Shown here piece by piece: positions 47,301 to 58,205 of a stretch of DNA of 64,000 nt (within the stretch, counting starts at the first letter, position 1; every line of letters starts with the position of its first letter). A model generated the notes under the pieces. That model was not told the DNA's origin, made no database searches, and worked only from the letters and a program-made list of their open reading frames with translations. The position numbers and the translations under genes are program-made. Location of the stretch: NCBI RefSeq assembly GCF_023159225.1, contig NC_063168.1, forward strand, positions 65,265,398-65,329,397. The letters are read 5' to 3'. This stretch comes from Perognathus longimembris pacificus (Eukaryota; Chordata; Mammalia; Rodentia; Heteromyidae).

Positions 47301-49472
47301 TCTGGTGAAGCCTGACAAGTTCTGCTTGTGACTCTCTCACCCTGTTCTGCATTCACCCTTTCTTTTGCAATCATCTGTCATGCTCATTTTAGGCCCCTGC
47401 ACTAAACACAGAAACAACCATCTTTCCTGTAGTATTCATCAAGCTTTCAATAGTAGGTAATGCCAGTCCCCTAGAACAAATTCCACTTTATGTGTTATTC
47501 CCATTGTATCTGCTTTTCTTGGCAAACCCAAAGAGATGCATCTATATTGCAGCCGGTGTGTGTATATGGCAATGACAGAAGAATAGCCCAGCAGAACTCA
47601 TGACCTCTGGTGGACATTGGTAGGATCAAAGGGTTCATAGGCAGAGAGGGACAGGACCTGGAGGTCGAGATTTGTTAATACCCCAAAGATGAGGTTTATA
47701 GAATTGACAGTTGTACTTACTAAAATGTGCTAAAGGCCCTTCAGGCCAGAAAGAAAGACTCCAGTGACATTTGGAATTGCTCTACATGAGGTCCACGGTC
47801 GATGCACAGGGAGCAAACAGTAAAGAAACATTCCACCAGTCATTTCAGGATTCAGAGATACATCCTCGACCAGATGAGTCTCAGGGTAGCAGGACTGACT
47901 CCTTTAGAGTGTAACATAGGCTTCAGGCAGGAGTGCCTGAAGACAAATTCCAAAGAGAAAGAATATTTTTGAGGAACAATCTTAAACTCCATGCTGTGCT
48001 CACAGCATTCAAGAAAGCTGGAGTCTTGAGCCTTCCCCAGAAATGAGAGTTTCCTCATAGGCTCCCAGCCTTCTCATAGCATGGACCTTCAGAAGCAAGG
48101 GCTGACCAAATTGTAAAAGTCTACCCGAGTACCAATTCAGGGAGAATCCTGTCGTGATGACATAACACCTTTTCTAGACCTTTTTTTACACCGTAATTCT
48201 TTGCCGGAGGAACCATTCACACCCAATGACTGTGAATGGCAGAGCAGTCCTCCTATAACCCTCTAGTGTTGGATCACACTGAAAGGTTTAATACTGATGT
48301 ACTGAAACAAGACCCCATCTACCCTCCCTGGTATTATGAAACCTGCTTCCTCCTAAGGTCTACGTAATACAGCAGATACTCTAGAGTAAATCACCCTGGC
48401 TGAATTTAAGAATCGACAATTATCTAGGTTAGATGGGAGAAACAGAAAAAACAACAGTCAGTGCTAATATTATCTCAGCTGTACACCAAGACTTTCTATT
48501 TTAAAAGGTACTTTAAATATTTATTGAGTTCTAGTACTGTAGGAATAGTTCTATAAGGTTGAGTGTGGTAGAGATGAAAAAAGATGGGAAGACTCCAATG
48601 CCATGAAACTCATTGTTTTGTGGAAGATAGACAAGAAGCAATCAGACAGATAGCTAGAGCCATGAGGTTATAGGCAAAAATAAAGGGTGGAGGGCAACTC
48701 CCTCAGTGATGGAAGTAGGGAGACGTTAGTGGCTTAGTATTTGCAATAAGTCTTCAAAGATCTGAGAGAATCTATATGTATCTGTGGAAAAAAGAGACAG
48801 TTCTTAGAAGAAATAAGTAGTAGAGTTGAGATTTGACTACAAAGTCCATGGTTTATAAACTTAATATTTTCCTTGTACTTTCCCTGATACAATTATTTTT
48901 TTAATGCTGTCTGTAAGCCAATCCAAGGCACTTCCTCTAAGTTCCTTTAAGTACATTAAATAGTCTTTGATGAGCCCATTAAAGAAACACATTGTATTTA
49001 AGCTAATTCTTCAACTTCCTTTCTTCTCCTTTCCATGGTAACTGAGAGAGGAGGGAAAGGATCGAATGTGAACAATCACAACTCAGATCCCTTAGATGTA
49101 AACCATGGCATCAAAGGTGCTATGAGGCATCTGTGAACTGACTTTTTCTCACATTCAGTTGCTCTGAAGAAACTCTTTATTGCCTCAGAGTACCAGTGCT
49201 GTAAGGTAGGCCCTTTCAAAAACGTGGGATTATAAAGAAAATAGTATTTATGAGCTGAGCAAGACTCTGAGCAAGAATCTGTCACAAATTCAGACTTTCC
49301 AGGTTTCTAAACCCTTGGGGCCAACATTGTTCTGACTTGACCAGTAATATTACCAATGACTTTACCACCAATGTTTCCAGTGCTGGTTTGGTTGCCTGAT
49401 GTTTCAACACAGTTCCTTCTCTTCTGTCATTATTAGTGCAGAGAAGATGGTACTAACACAAGAAAACAACTG
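47301..49472. other. unassigned sequence, 2.2 kb
   Basis: No gene was recognised. The stretch at about 48500-48800 resembles an ancient mammalian-wide repeat with a degraded ATTGAGTTCTAGTACTGTAG opening, but I cannot name the family. Confidence 0.45.
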
Positions 49473-49476
49473 GTTC

Positions 49477-49893
49477 TGTTGTAGGGAGAAGAGTTAACTC
49501 CATCTTGATTAGGGAAAGATGGTAGAAAATGTTGGGGGAGTAGATTAGGTCAACCTGATCCCAAAATTCTGTTTCTGTGAATGGCTTGCTCTTGTTTGTT
49601 GCTTGCTCAACCCCCTGCATCAATCCCCTACATCTGTGCTATGCTCTTACCTTTATAAACTCCAATTTGAGGACTGCTCTGGGATGTAGTGTCAGCTCCT
49701 GAGTCTGCACTGTGTCCCTGGCAGGTCAGCCCGCTTTTCACTGTTGCAGTTTCAGCTCCCGAGTCTGTGCTGTATCCTTAGCCACTCAGTTCACTTTTTG
49801 CTTCCCCAATAAATGCATCTGTTTGCTTGATACTGTCTCTGAGTGGTGGACTCTTGGAGGGACGTGGAATCTCTTCCCTCAAACCCTGTAACA
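49477..49893 (+). mobile_element. solo LTR of a class I endogenous retrovirus
   Basis: A 417-bp element starts TGTTGTAGGG and ends CCCTGTAACA, giving near-perfect inverted termini. It is flanked by a 4-bp target duplication GTTC (49473-49476 and 49894-49897), the size typical of gammaretrovirus-like ERV1 insertions. Inside are a TATA-type TTTATAAA (49652-49659), a polyadenylation signal AATAAA (49808-49813) and a U5-like GGTGGACTCTTGGAGGGACG. Position order (TATA, signal, U5, CA end) fits plus orientation. No internal region or second LTR is present. The segment between TATA and AATAAA is a 60-bp unit in two copies. Confidence 0.9.
49691..49810 (+). repeat. 60-bp tandem duplication inside the LTR
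   Basis: Units 49691-49750 and 49751-49810 align at a period of exactly 60. Both begin TCAGCTCC-GAGTCTG and continue with related CTGT-TCC and TTCACT blocks. The second unit supplies the AATAAA region. The copies have diverged, so the duplication predates much of the decay. Confidence 0.85.
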
Positions 49894-50089
49894 GTTCTTT
49901 CCCATCTTTTATCAGAATCAACGTACTTAGGAGTGTTTGCTTGCAGAAGCTCATTTCATGGAGAGGAGAAAGAAATGGGTGTAGACAAGTAAACTCAATT
50001 CCTTTTAATCCTCACTCAGCCAAATCACTCTCCTCCCTGGAAGTTAGAACAGAGGTCTGTGTGTGTTCTCCTTCTCCTACATATTTTTT

Positions 50090-50420
50090 TCAACTCTTTA
50101 CTGAAATACAAAATTCATTTGAAAAAGTACAAAAGTCACAAAGGACCAGTTAATAAACTTTCCCTAAGTCTTCCATTAGATTCCTACTTATATCCATGCC
50201 ATAAATATATTACTCATCCTGATTCAAGAGTATAGTGTTTTTTTCATGCAAATGGATCTGTATGTGGTGTAGTCTTTTATGTCTGTTTCCTTTTGTTAAA
50301 AATTATTTCAAGATTTGCCCATGTCATTTAATGGTGCAATAGTCCATTCTTTGGCCTAATATTCCCTTGTATGGATTTCCTACTAATTCCCAACCAACAT
50401 TCTATACTTTACAGATGTAC
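50090..50420 (-). mobile_element. old L1M-type 3' end, inverted, diverged
   Basis: AACTCTTTACTGAAATACAA, ATGCAAATGGATCTGTATGT, GATTTGCCCATGTCATTTAA, CAATAGTCCATTCTTTGGCC and CCCTTGTATGGATTTCC follow the order of antisense L1M 3' ends. Confidence 0.55.
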
Positions 50421-50869
50421 ATTTAAGTACAAAGACCTCATAGACTTAATGGCTCAGCTTATTTGGGTGAGTTAGTAGGAAATGGGGAGGAAGAAGATAA
50501 TAATAGAAGTCCATTTGATCATCCTGAACAAAAACATAATCATTTCTCAGAATCATGAGGGAAGAAATGTTTCAGTAGATTGTTCTACTCTTTACTGAAT
50601 ATGGACCATATGAACACCAAATTGAAAATTCCTTTAAATTTAAGGAGATAAAAAAATCAGAGTCTTCAAAGATTAATAATAAAGCAACAAACCACTGGAT
50701 CTGAGGGGAATTGGAAAGTGAGACTGTGGATCCCAACATCTAGGAATTCTAGCATCTGCAATGGGTATAACTGAGAAGATGCTAGTCTCATAGATGGAGA
50801 CACACATTTTAATACTCTGTGCAGTAAATTCATACATCCAGTTTATCAAAAGCTTTCTGTCCTCTCACT
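50421..50869. other. unassigned sequence
   Basis: No gene or repeat was recognised. Confidence 0.5.
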
Positions 50870-51040
50870 ATAGTATATTCTACCTCTGACATTCCAATTT
50901 CTGGTTATAAAGATTATTCAGTCTTCTAAGCTTCATCTTCTTTATTCTTAAAATAAGGATAATTCCAATTTATACAGCATTGTTGAGCGGATTAAGTAAG
51001 TCAACTTGCATACAATGACTGGTATGCTAAGTACTTATTA
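50870..51040 (+). repeat. MIR SINE fragment
   Basis: TTCATCTTCTTTATTCTTAA, AATAAGGATAATTCCAATTT, GCATTGTTGAGCGGATTAAG and CAATGACTGGTATGCTAAGT follow the MIR core and 3' order. Confidence 0.7.
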
Positions 51041-52050
51041 AGGAAAAGCCACTTGAACCCTTAGACTCTTTACCAGAGCCTTTGTACATTACATAGGCAA
51101 ACATTAAGTTGAAAACTACAAGAACATAAGCTAATGATTTTCCACTTGATCAATTTGTGCACAGACACAAGCACTGATATTCCCATATCAGAAACTAGAA
51201 GCAGTATTGAGATGTCTTCTCTGCTCTCCTCCTTGTCCTGTGACCCCTGTCCAGAGCCACTTCTGCTCTACATTAGGGAGTATCAGTCTAACATCTTCAT
51301 AGTCCTAAAAGGGGGTGAAGGTTACCACCATCTAAACTTCCTTCTAAAATCCCAGCATTGTAAAGGACTTTAGTATTGTCGGGGACTGGGTGTTGTAAGA
51401 GACTTTAGTATTTTAAGAGACTTTAGGACAAATGACTCAACACCTTACCAGGGTTTGTATCTGTGGCACCTTATATATAGGTTTTATACTTTCTATTTAG
51501 ATACCAGCTATGACAGGAAATGCTTTATAAAGCAGCCTGACTTGTTGGGCCTTTTTGATTGTCATCTACTTTCTCAAGAATTAAACTCAAATAGTGTCTC
51601 CTTATAACCTTATCCCATGTGTCCTACTTCTCATTCTAGAGTCATCATAATCCTATATATGGAAACATTCCAAAAGATTTCCTTCCTATTGGGGATAGAT
51701 TACTTACCTGAAGGTGGCTGACAGATGGGCCTCAATCTGGTTCCTGGGGAGTTGTACAACCTCTCTAAAAATCAGCTAAATAATTGCTAGAGTAGATATT
51801 GGGACAGATGTATGCAGATATACAAATGTTAGTTAATTTATTCTATGTATGTAAGTTGGGATGGTTAACCACTAGATTCCCCAAAACCTTTCATTTTTGT
51901 TAATATATAAATTGATAAGGAAATAATCCCAAATTCAAATTCATCAATATGCTAAGTCCATATTGTGAATAGGTCTTAATGTGTTAATAGTTTTGGAGGA
52001 AATAGAGATGAATGGTTAAGAATGACAGTTAATAAGAATAGGAGCTACAG
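51041..52050. other. unassigned sequence
   Basis: No gene was recognised. Around 51365-51425 the motif GACTTTAGTATT recurs three times at short spacing (51367, 51401 and, partly, 51419), a small local tandem duplication. Confidence 0.5.
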
Positions 52051-52373
52051 ACTAGACACAAGAGTTTATGCCTATAATCCCAGTTACTTGAAAAGCAGAG
52101 ATCAGAATGGTGGCTCAAAGCCTGCCCAGAACAACCCAAAAGTTAGGGAAACCCATCTCAACCAATAAAGCTTGTCCTATTGGTATGTACCTGTTATGTC
52201 ATTGACACTAGAGGCATAAATAGAAAAACCACTGTCCAGGCCATCTATGGCACAAATGCAAGACAGTATTCAAATAATAACTAAAGCAAAAGGGGCTGAT
52301 GGCTTGGCTTAAGTGATAGGGAACTTGACTAGCAAACAGGATTCTATAGGTTCAAGCCCAATACTGTAAAAAA
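52051..52373 (+). repeat. old 7SL-headed SINE followed by a tRNA-like monomer
   Basis: A diverged 7SL-like head occupies 52051-52165 (GAGTTTATGCCTATAATCCC, AGTTACTTGAAAAGCAGAGA). A weaker second 7SL-like stretch may run to about 52250. A tRNA-like monomer lies at 52291-52373, with GGCTTGGCTTAAGTGATAGG (A-box side) and TATAGGTTCAAGCCC (B-box). I cannot tell whether these are one composite or neighbouring insertions. Confidence 0.5.
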
Positions 52374-52393
52374 AAAACACACACACACACACA
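52374..52393 (+). repeat. short (CA)n at SINE tail
   Basis: The A-tail of the tRNA-like SINE passes into about 8 CA units. Confidence 0.85.
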
Positions 52394-52959
52394 ATAAAAA
52401 ATAAAAATACTTGAATGAAAACAGCATTTCTCTACCTTTTAATGACCACATTGCTCTGGCTCAAGCTCTTCACATAAATTTCCTTATTTTTAAACTGTTT
52501 CTTTTTTTAAAGGATTACATGTAGAAAAATATGGATATTTTATTTCAAAGTTAGGACATGATACCACAATCAATAAAAATAAGTTTCATAATAATAGTTG
52601 CTATTTTGATTATTGCTACTTATAGAATGTCCATGACCTCATTTGAGTATAATAATCTGAAATCTATTTTTCCCCAAAATCAATTGAGGCCATATAAGTA
52701 GCAATTTGACAGTTGATTTCAGGGTAAGAAATCAAGTTTAGAGTATCTAAGTTTAAATTCTGTGATTTTGTTAGCAGGACCAATCAGCCTCAGTGTCACA
52801 TACAGATTAAATAAGCAAGGCAGGACTTCGGCAGCAAAAATTGAGACCTTTTCTTCTAAATAGTCCCCACAGGAGATAATTCCTACATTCCACAGTTGTT
52901 ACCTGCTCAGAATATATCTGGACTCCTCTTTAGAAAAGATTTCAGAGCAAGTTGAACTT
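52394..52959. other. unassigned AT-rich sequence
   Basis: No gene or repeat was recognised. Confidence 0.5.
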
Positions 52960-53270
52960 TTAAAATAAATTCTCAGTGGTAGCAAATTGTGCCTTTTTGT
53001 TGCCAAAAATAAAATTCACCCTCGCTCAAAAGTCATTTCGAGTCAAGTTTGATGAATACGCTGGATGATGGAGCTGGAAATCAGTATTATGTTGCACATG
53101 GCACTGTGCCTCTGAAATGGAGTCCAATTTCCATGTGTAACTTGCAAATGAGCTCCAAAAGCTATCTCCCCCAAAGGAATTTCTGCATGATTTTGGATTT
53201 CTCCCATTATATTAAGCCTATGTCTCCAAGAAAAGACTGTCAGGAAAGACATTATTTGAAGATGTAAATT
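52960..53270. other. repeat-free block, possible conserved noncoding element
   Basis: This block lacks repeat signatures and low-complexity tracts. It has balanced composition and carries overlapping short open frames on both strands (53049-53267 plus, 53043-53252 minus) without a domain. It looks like constrained unique sequence rather than decayed repeat, but this is inference without alignment. Confidence 0.3.
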
Positions 53271-53376
53271 TATTTGTTCAAAGTAAACAAGTCAGGGGAG
53301 CCGTGGAGGTGGCCTTTCTTTGAGCTTTGGGTTTTCCTTTTTCTTTAAAAAATAAAACTAAAAAATAAACAAGTTA

Positions 53377-53606
53377 GGACTGAGTGCTGGTGGCTCATGC
53401 CTTTAACTCCAGCTACTCAGACAGCTGATATCTGAGTATGCTGGTTCAAAGCCAGCCTGGGCAGGAAAGTCCATGAAAATCTTATCTCCAACAAACTATC
53501 CAGAAAGCCAGAAGTAGAGCTGTTGCACAGGTGGAAGAATGCTAGCCTTGAGCTGGCACTCCAGAATAGTGCCTAATCCCTGACTTCAATCCCCAAGACC
53601 AGCAAA
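53377..53606 (+). repeat. 7SL-Geo composite SINE
   Basis: 7SL-like head GAGTGCTGGTGGCTCATGCC, CCAGCTACTCAGACAGCTGA, TGGTTCAAAGCCAGCCTGGG, a diverged join CTCCAACAAACTATCCAG, then Geo tail GCCAGAAGTAGAGCTGTTGC, GAATGCTAGCCTTGAGC and CCCTGACTTCAATCCCCAAG. It passes straight into a GATA array. Confidence 0.88.
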
Positions 53607-53616
53607 TAGATGGATG

Positions 53617-53666
<50 letters not shown>

Positions 53667-53675
53667 CAGACAGAC
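53607..53675 (+). repeat. (GATA)n microsatellite at SINE tail
   Basis: About 17 tetranucleotide units: two GGAT-type units, then about 12 pure GATA units, then GACA units, beginning at the SINE 3' end. Confidence 0.95.
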
Positions 53676-54534
53676 CAATTCAGTCCTATTAATTTTCTGA
53701 AAGGTAGCAATTTGGTATAAAATGTGCTGAAGATGTTATTCTAAATTCTCATGAAGAAAAATTTAAACTTTTTCTATGAGGAATTCAAAGAATGTGCAGC
53801 TTGGGAAATAAAGCAGAGCAATGTTGTAGGAATTGGTTTGTGCATAGGATGTTATGAGGGCAGGAAGGAAAGAGTTGAGACTCGGGAACTATGCTAGAAC
53901 CTTGTTTCAAACGGTGACAAGTAGTTTGCTCTACTTGAAGATCTAATAGCAAGAGATCAGGAAGAAACGAATTCCAGACATGACACAGAGTAGCCAGAAT
54001 TTCAGGAACATGAAATGGACTGGAGACTCCAAAGAACTATATAGTTTTAGCTATGGCTAACTTGAGGAGTGATACAAGAGAGATTGACAGAGTTAGACAG
54101 AAAAAATTTATAAAAGGTTGTACCTAAATTATTAAGAAATTTAGCTTCAACTTTGTGAAGGTAAACAGATATGCAAAGGCCAAATTTTACAAGTTAGAAA
54201 AAAAAATCATGATAGCATGCGAAGAGCAGAGTGAGACTTACAAGCAAAACAGTAGGAGGTAGTAGCAGAATTCAGTAGGTGTGTCATAAAAGGTTTGGAT
54301 GCAAGTAATGATAAGGAGGAGGATGAAGAGTGGAGATTACAGGCAGGACTGATGACAGAATCAATTACCAGAACTTGATAACCAGGTGGAAATAGTAAAT
54401 TAAGGAAAAGAAGAATACCAGAAAGTGCTTTCTGACTATTACAATTTGACTAAGGTCTCTTCGATTTCTGAAAACACCTAACATTAACAGAGTGCACATC
54501 TATGTAGCACAAGCTGAAAGAATCTAACAACACA

Positions 54535-54577
<43 letters not shown>

Positions 54578-57500
54578 TGATGAATATATTTCATTATTTT
54601 TAGTCAAACGCTGCACCATCACATAGAACTTAAGTGATGCATAAGGCCAGAAATAATTTTAGACCTCTATGTTTGGCATTTATTTAAGGTTATTATCAAG
54701 AGATAATAGACTATGTGCTGCTTATAATAGAGCTGTAGTTTTTAGATTTTTTTTTCCCAGGAATTAAAGTAGCAAGTAGTGAAATGCCTTGGGCACAGCA
54801 ATGATATTTAGCATCTTTTCTAGTTTCTCTCTTAGGTCCAAGGTGATTTTAAAAAGAGTCCTTGGAGACTGCTGTGAGTTTCCCATTGATTTCATATGCA
54901 CAGAGGCTCCAGGTGTGCTCCAAACTGTGCCTATTGTTAACCAGCTTTAAAGGATAAAGGCTTTATTGGGGGGGAAAAAATGAAAGAAAGACAGCTATGG
55001 AGTTGAATTTGTAGCTAAGAGAAAAGCTCCAACCTCTTAAGACCTAAGCTCTGTCACTTCTACAATACTGTCATGCAAGGTGAAGAATTCATTGCACAAA
55101 GACTACTATGTAAAAACAAAACCATCAAACTTTTTTTGAGGAATGTCCAGTTCACTTCCAGCCTCCCCTTTGGCCAATAAAAAAAAAAGGAAGAAGGAAA
55201 GAAGGGAGGCAGGCAGGCCATCTCTTTCCCCATGAAAGGCAAGTCATGCAGAAGGAAGCCTGAGGGGAATCGGACAGTGCTCTGGAGCAGACGTTGGAAA
55301 GCAGGAGAGGAGATATGATGGCTACCAGGGAACCATTCCAGAGGAGCTGCCTCCATCCACGTACATGAGCTAGCTTCACAGATGGGCCTTGGTATTAAGC
55401 AGCCTGAGAGAATAGTCAGGCAATTTTCTCTCCTCTCTAAACAAGTAACATTAACTAAATATTTTAGTAAAATTATATTTGGCTCATTCACTTCTTTAGG
55501 CAATTTGCTATGAAGTTTATGGACAATGAATGGGAATTATGCCCATCCCTTTTCCTGTCTGGATTCATAATTGGGGGATGAGTCTTGTCTTAATTCTAAC
55601 CCATTGCATTACAAGATGGACCAGGACCTGGACAGCATCACAAAATCAGTAAAAGCACCACACAGAGGAGAGAATCCCGGAGTTTCAGAGAAATATGAGA
55701 GAAAATCTCAATCCTGGAAAAACTCAAGAAGAAAAGGTACACACAGGCAATAGAATAAACAACACATGTATTGTTCTAAGCCCTGTTACTTTCATAGACC
55801 AGTGTTGTGGAACTTTGATTACTCAGGGATGGGTTTGGGGAAGAATTAAAGAATTAAGACATGTATATCCAGGTGGGGAGGTCAAAAGCCCAAATGGAGG
55901 TACAAACTTGAATAAACATATGGATTCAAACAAGATAAGCAATGGTGCTGAAAAGGAAGAGGTGCAAGTAAAACCATGAAAGGCAGTGAGGGACCAGCAG
56001 AGCATTAGATATGGTGGAAAGCCCTGATGGAGGCCCTTGAATGCCATCCAGCTCCTTCCTTCACTGATGATTACTGAATGCTGAATGCTTCCTAAACAAC
56101 AACAACAAAAGAGACAAGAAACTGTGCAGTAGCCATTGTTTTGTTTCTCTATGTGGCATCTGTCTAGGGCCTTAAAATTCATTAAGAAGAAAAGCTAAAA
56201 TAATGAAAAGTCAGGTAAGAAAGGAAAACAAATACAAAAGCGGATAAGGGAAAGAAAACCTGCTGGATACCCCCCATGACATGGAACTGAAGTGTAAAAG
56301 AAAGAAACATTGGTGGAGGAGATGATTAGAGGCAGGTGTTGGTATAATAAATTCAATCTCAAGGCAGGTGGGTGTGTGAAGGTTTACTATTCTTAGTACT
56401 TACAAAGACCCAAGGACTCTGCTATGCACCAGAGCCCCAGAAGAAACAAACATATATCAAAACAAACATGAGAGAAACAAGGGAGAGTGAAAACACAATT
56501 TCCACAGTGCCATTCACCACCAGCCAAGCACAGCTAATTAATGACATAAGAAAGAACAGTAGTATCTTCGTTGGTGTAGTAACTGAGAGGAAAGAGGTCG
56601 ACAGGGACAAAGAATCCTTCAATCCAACTGTTCATCCAACTGTGTGCTCAGCAGGTGTGTCTGGAGACGAGGGTTATGGACAGATTACTCATTAGTGTCA
56701 GCAATCAGAGGCGGAAGCTGGAAATGGCATGGCTAAAAACATTCTCCACCTGGAAAAGAGGCTAAGAAACAGAACACAGCTCAGGGAAAGCAGAAGCCAA
56801 GGGCCCTTTCCGATCCCACTGAAGGATTTTAACATCTACAGAATTGGCAATGTCACTTGCTGAGTGGACATCTACTAAAACAAGGATGCCTGCCTTCAAG
56901 GTCACGTAGGAGAAAGAGAAACTTCTCCCAATGAACTGCCCAATCTTAAAATCATTTCCTCATCTTTGGTGGGGTGTTTTGTTTTGTTTTGTACTATTTC
57001 ACAGAAAGGCAGATCAGTAGTTAGAAGCACTTGTTTCTCTTGGTTCTTTTATGTTGCCTTGTAAATGTTGGGTCTTCAGAAGTTGTATTATTTTTGTCTC
57101 TGCTCTGGAGGCCTGCTGTTTCCTTAATTGATGTGGTAGCATTTGACTGGCTTTATTCCCATTGCCATGTAATCATTATTTCCCATATCTCAGTTGTTGC
57201 CCCATTTCATTAACTTTTTTTTAAAATGCTCCTGATTTATCTATTTATAGGTTTTGAATGTGTTTAGTCTTTGTCCAAAACCAGTATGATTTCCTTTATC
57301 TTCTTGCTTTTGATCTTTAATTTTCCTTTGTTCAGAATCAATCATTTTTCCCCTCAATACTTCCTTTGATATTCCTTTTCTTCCCTAACTGCTACCACAG
57401 TAATTGGAGTTTTCTTGAACTTATGAGTTATGTAAAATCTTTTGGTTATGGGTTGGTCAATCTGGTGGTCAGCACTTTCCAAGTCTAGTGCCTTAGAGTC

Positions 57501-57599
57501 TCAGCTACTCCGATGCCATTTCTACTGCTTCCGTCACCAAAATCAGGTCACTTGAATGATTCCTAAGCTATTTCTTGTCACCAAGTAGCTTTAAAAGTA
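53676..57599. other. unassigned sequence, 3.9 kb
   Basis: No gene was assigned. It contains the (CA)n at 54531-54573. Open frames at 55060-55503 (minus, 147 codons), 55823-56182 (minus, 119) and 56372-56695 (plus, 107) have no recognisable domain and no supported splice context. Parts of 53740-54470 resemble an ancient repeat I cannot name. Confidence 0.42.
54531..54573 (+). repeat. (CA)n microsatellite
   Basis: About 20 CA units with one TA interruption. Confidence 0.95.
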
Positions 57600-57745
57600 T
57601 TTATTTGTCGCATGGGTGGAGACAAGAGGGAGGGACTGGCAGAGAATAAGGGAATAGATGCCATTGTACGAAAGGAAACGTACTCATTACCTGACTCCTG
57701 TATTGCAATCCTTCTGTACATCTTCTCAATAATAGTAATAGTAAA
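57600..57745 (+). mobile_element. L1 3' UTR end, diverged
   Basis: GACAAGAGGGAGGGACTGGC (remnant purine-rich tract), GGAAACGTACTCATTACCTG, TTGCAATCCTTCTGTACATC and TTCTCAATAATAGTAATAG parallel the L1 3' UTR end seen at 24720-24854. It appears to be an older subfamily copy. Confidence 0.5.
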
Positions 57746-58008
57746 GTAAATTAATAATAAAATATGTATTCATTTATTTATTTACTTTCCTGAATTTTCC
57801 AAGGGGATTTATAATTTAATGTGTCTATCTGAACATTCAGTGCTGCTTGATCAGTTACTTCTTTGAGTTTCTCTCTTTTTATTTGCCTATCATTTCTGTA
57901 ACCACAGAATTGCCATGGTTTTATCCTATTTTACTATGTGTTAGTTTATTCACTTTTAATCCATGTTTTGCTTTCCTATATTCACTTTTATTGTGTGTAT
58001 ATGTGATA
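57746..58008. other. unassigned sequence
   Basis: No gene or repeat was recognised. Confidence 0.5.
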
Positions 58009-58205
58009 GAACCCTCTTACTTGGTGATTTTGATCCTGTTGAGCACTCGGCTGCCACTTGAACCTTTTCTGAACTTTTTGATAGTTAATTGGTTATGAAA
58101 GTCACAGGGACTTTTCTACTCAGACTGGCTTTGAATTTTGATCCTCAGATCTCATCTTCCCAAGAAGCTAAGATTACAGTGATGAGCCACCAGTGCTAAG
58201 CAATG
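58009..58205 (-). repeat. old 7SL-Geo composite SINE, inverted
   Basis: Minus-strand reading: head TTAGCACTGGTGGCTCATCA and CTGTAATCTTAGCTTCTTGG, AGATCTGAGGATCAAAATTC, join ATAACCAATTAACTATC, then tRNA-like tail GGTTCAAGTGGCAGCCGAGT. It is diverged but keeps the 7SL/AATTAAC/tRNA-like order. Confidence 0.7.

Noticed and set aside
53607..53675. CRISPR-like short regular repeats
   Set aside because: The array is a GATA/GACA microsatellite at a SINE tail, has no spacers, and the genome is mammalian.
55060..55503. 147-codon open frame on the minus strand
   Set aside because: No domain. A second open frame overlaps it in another phase, and a purine-rich tract explains the Phe-rich run.
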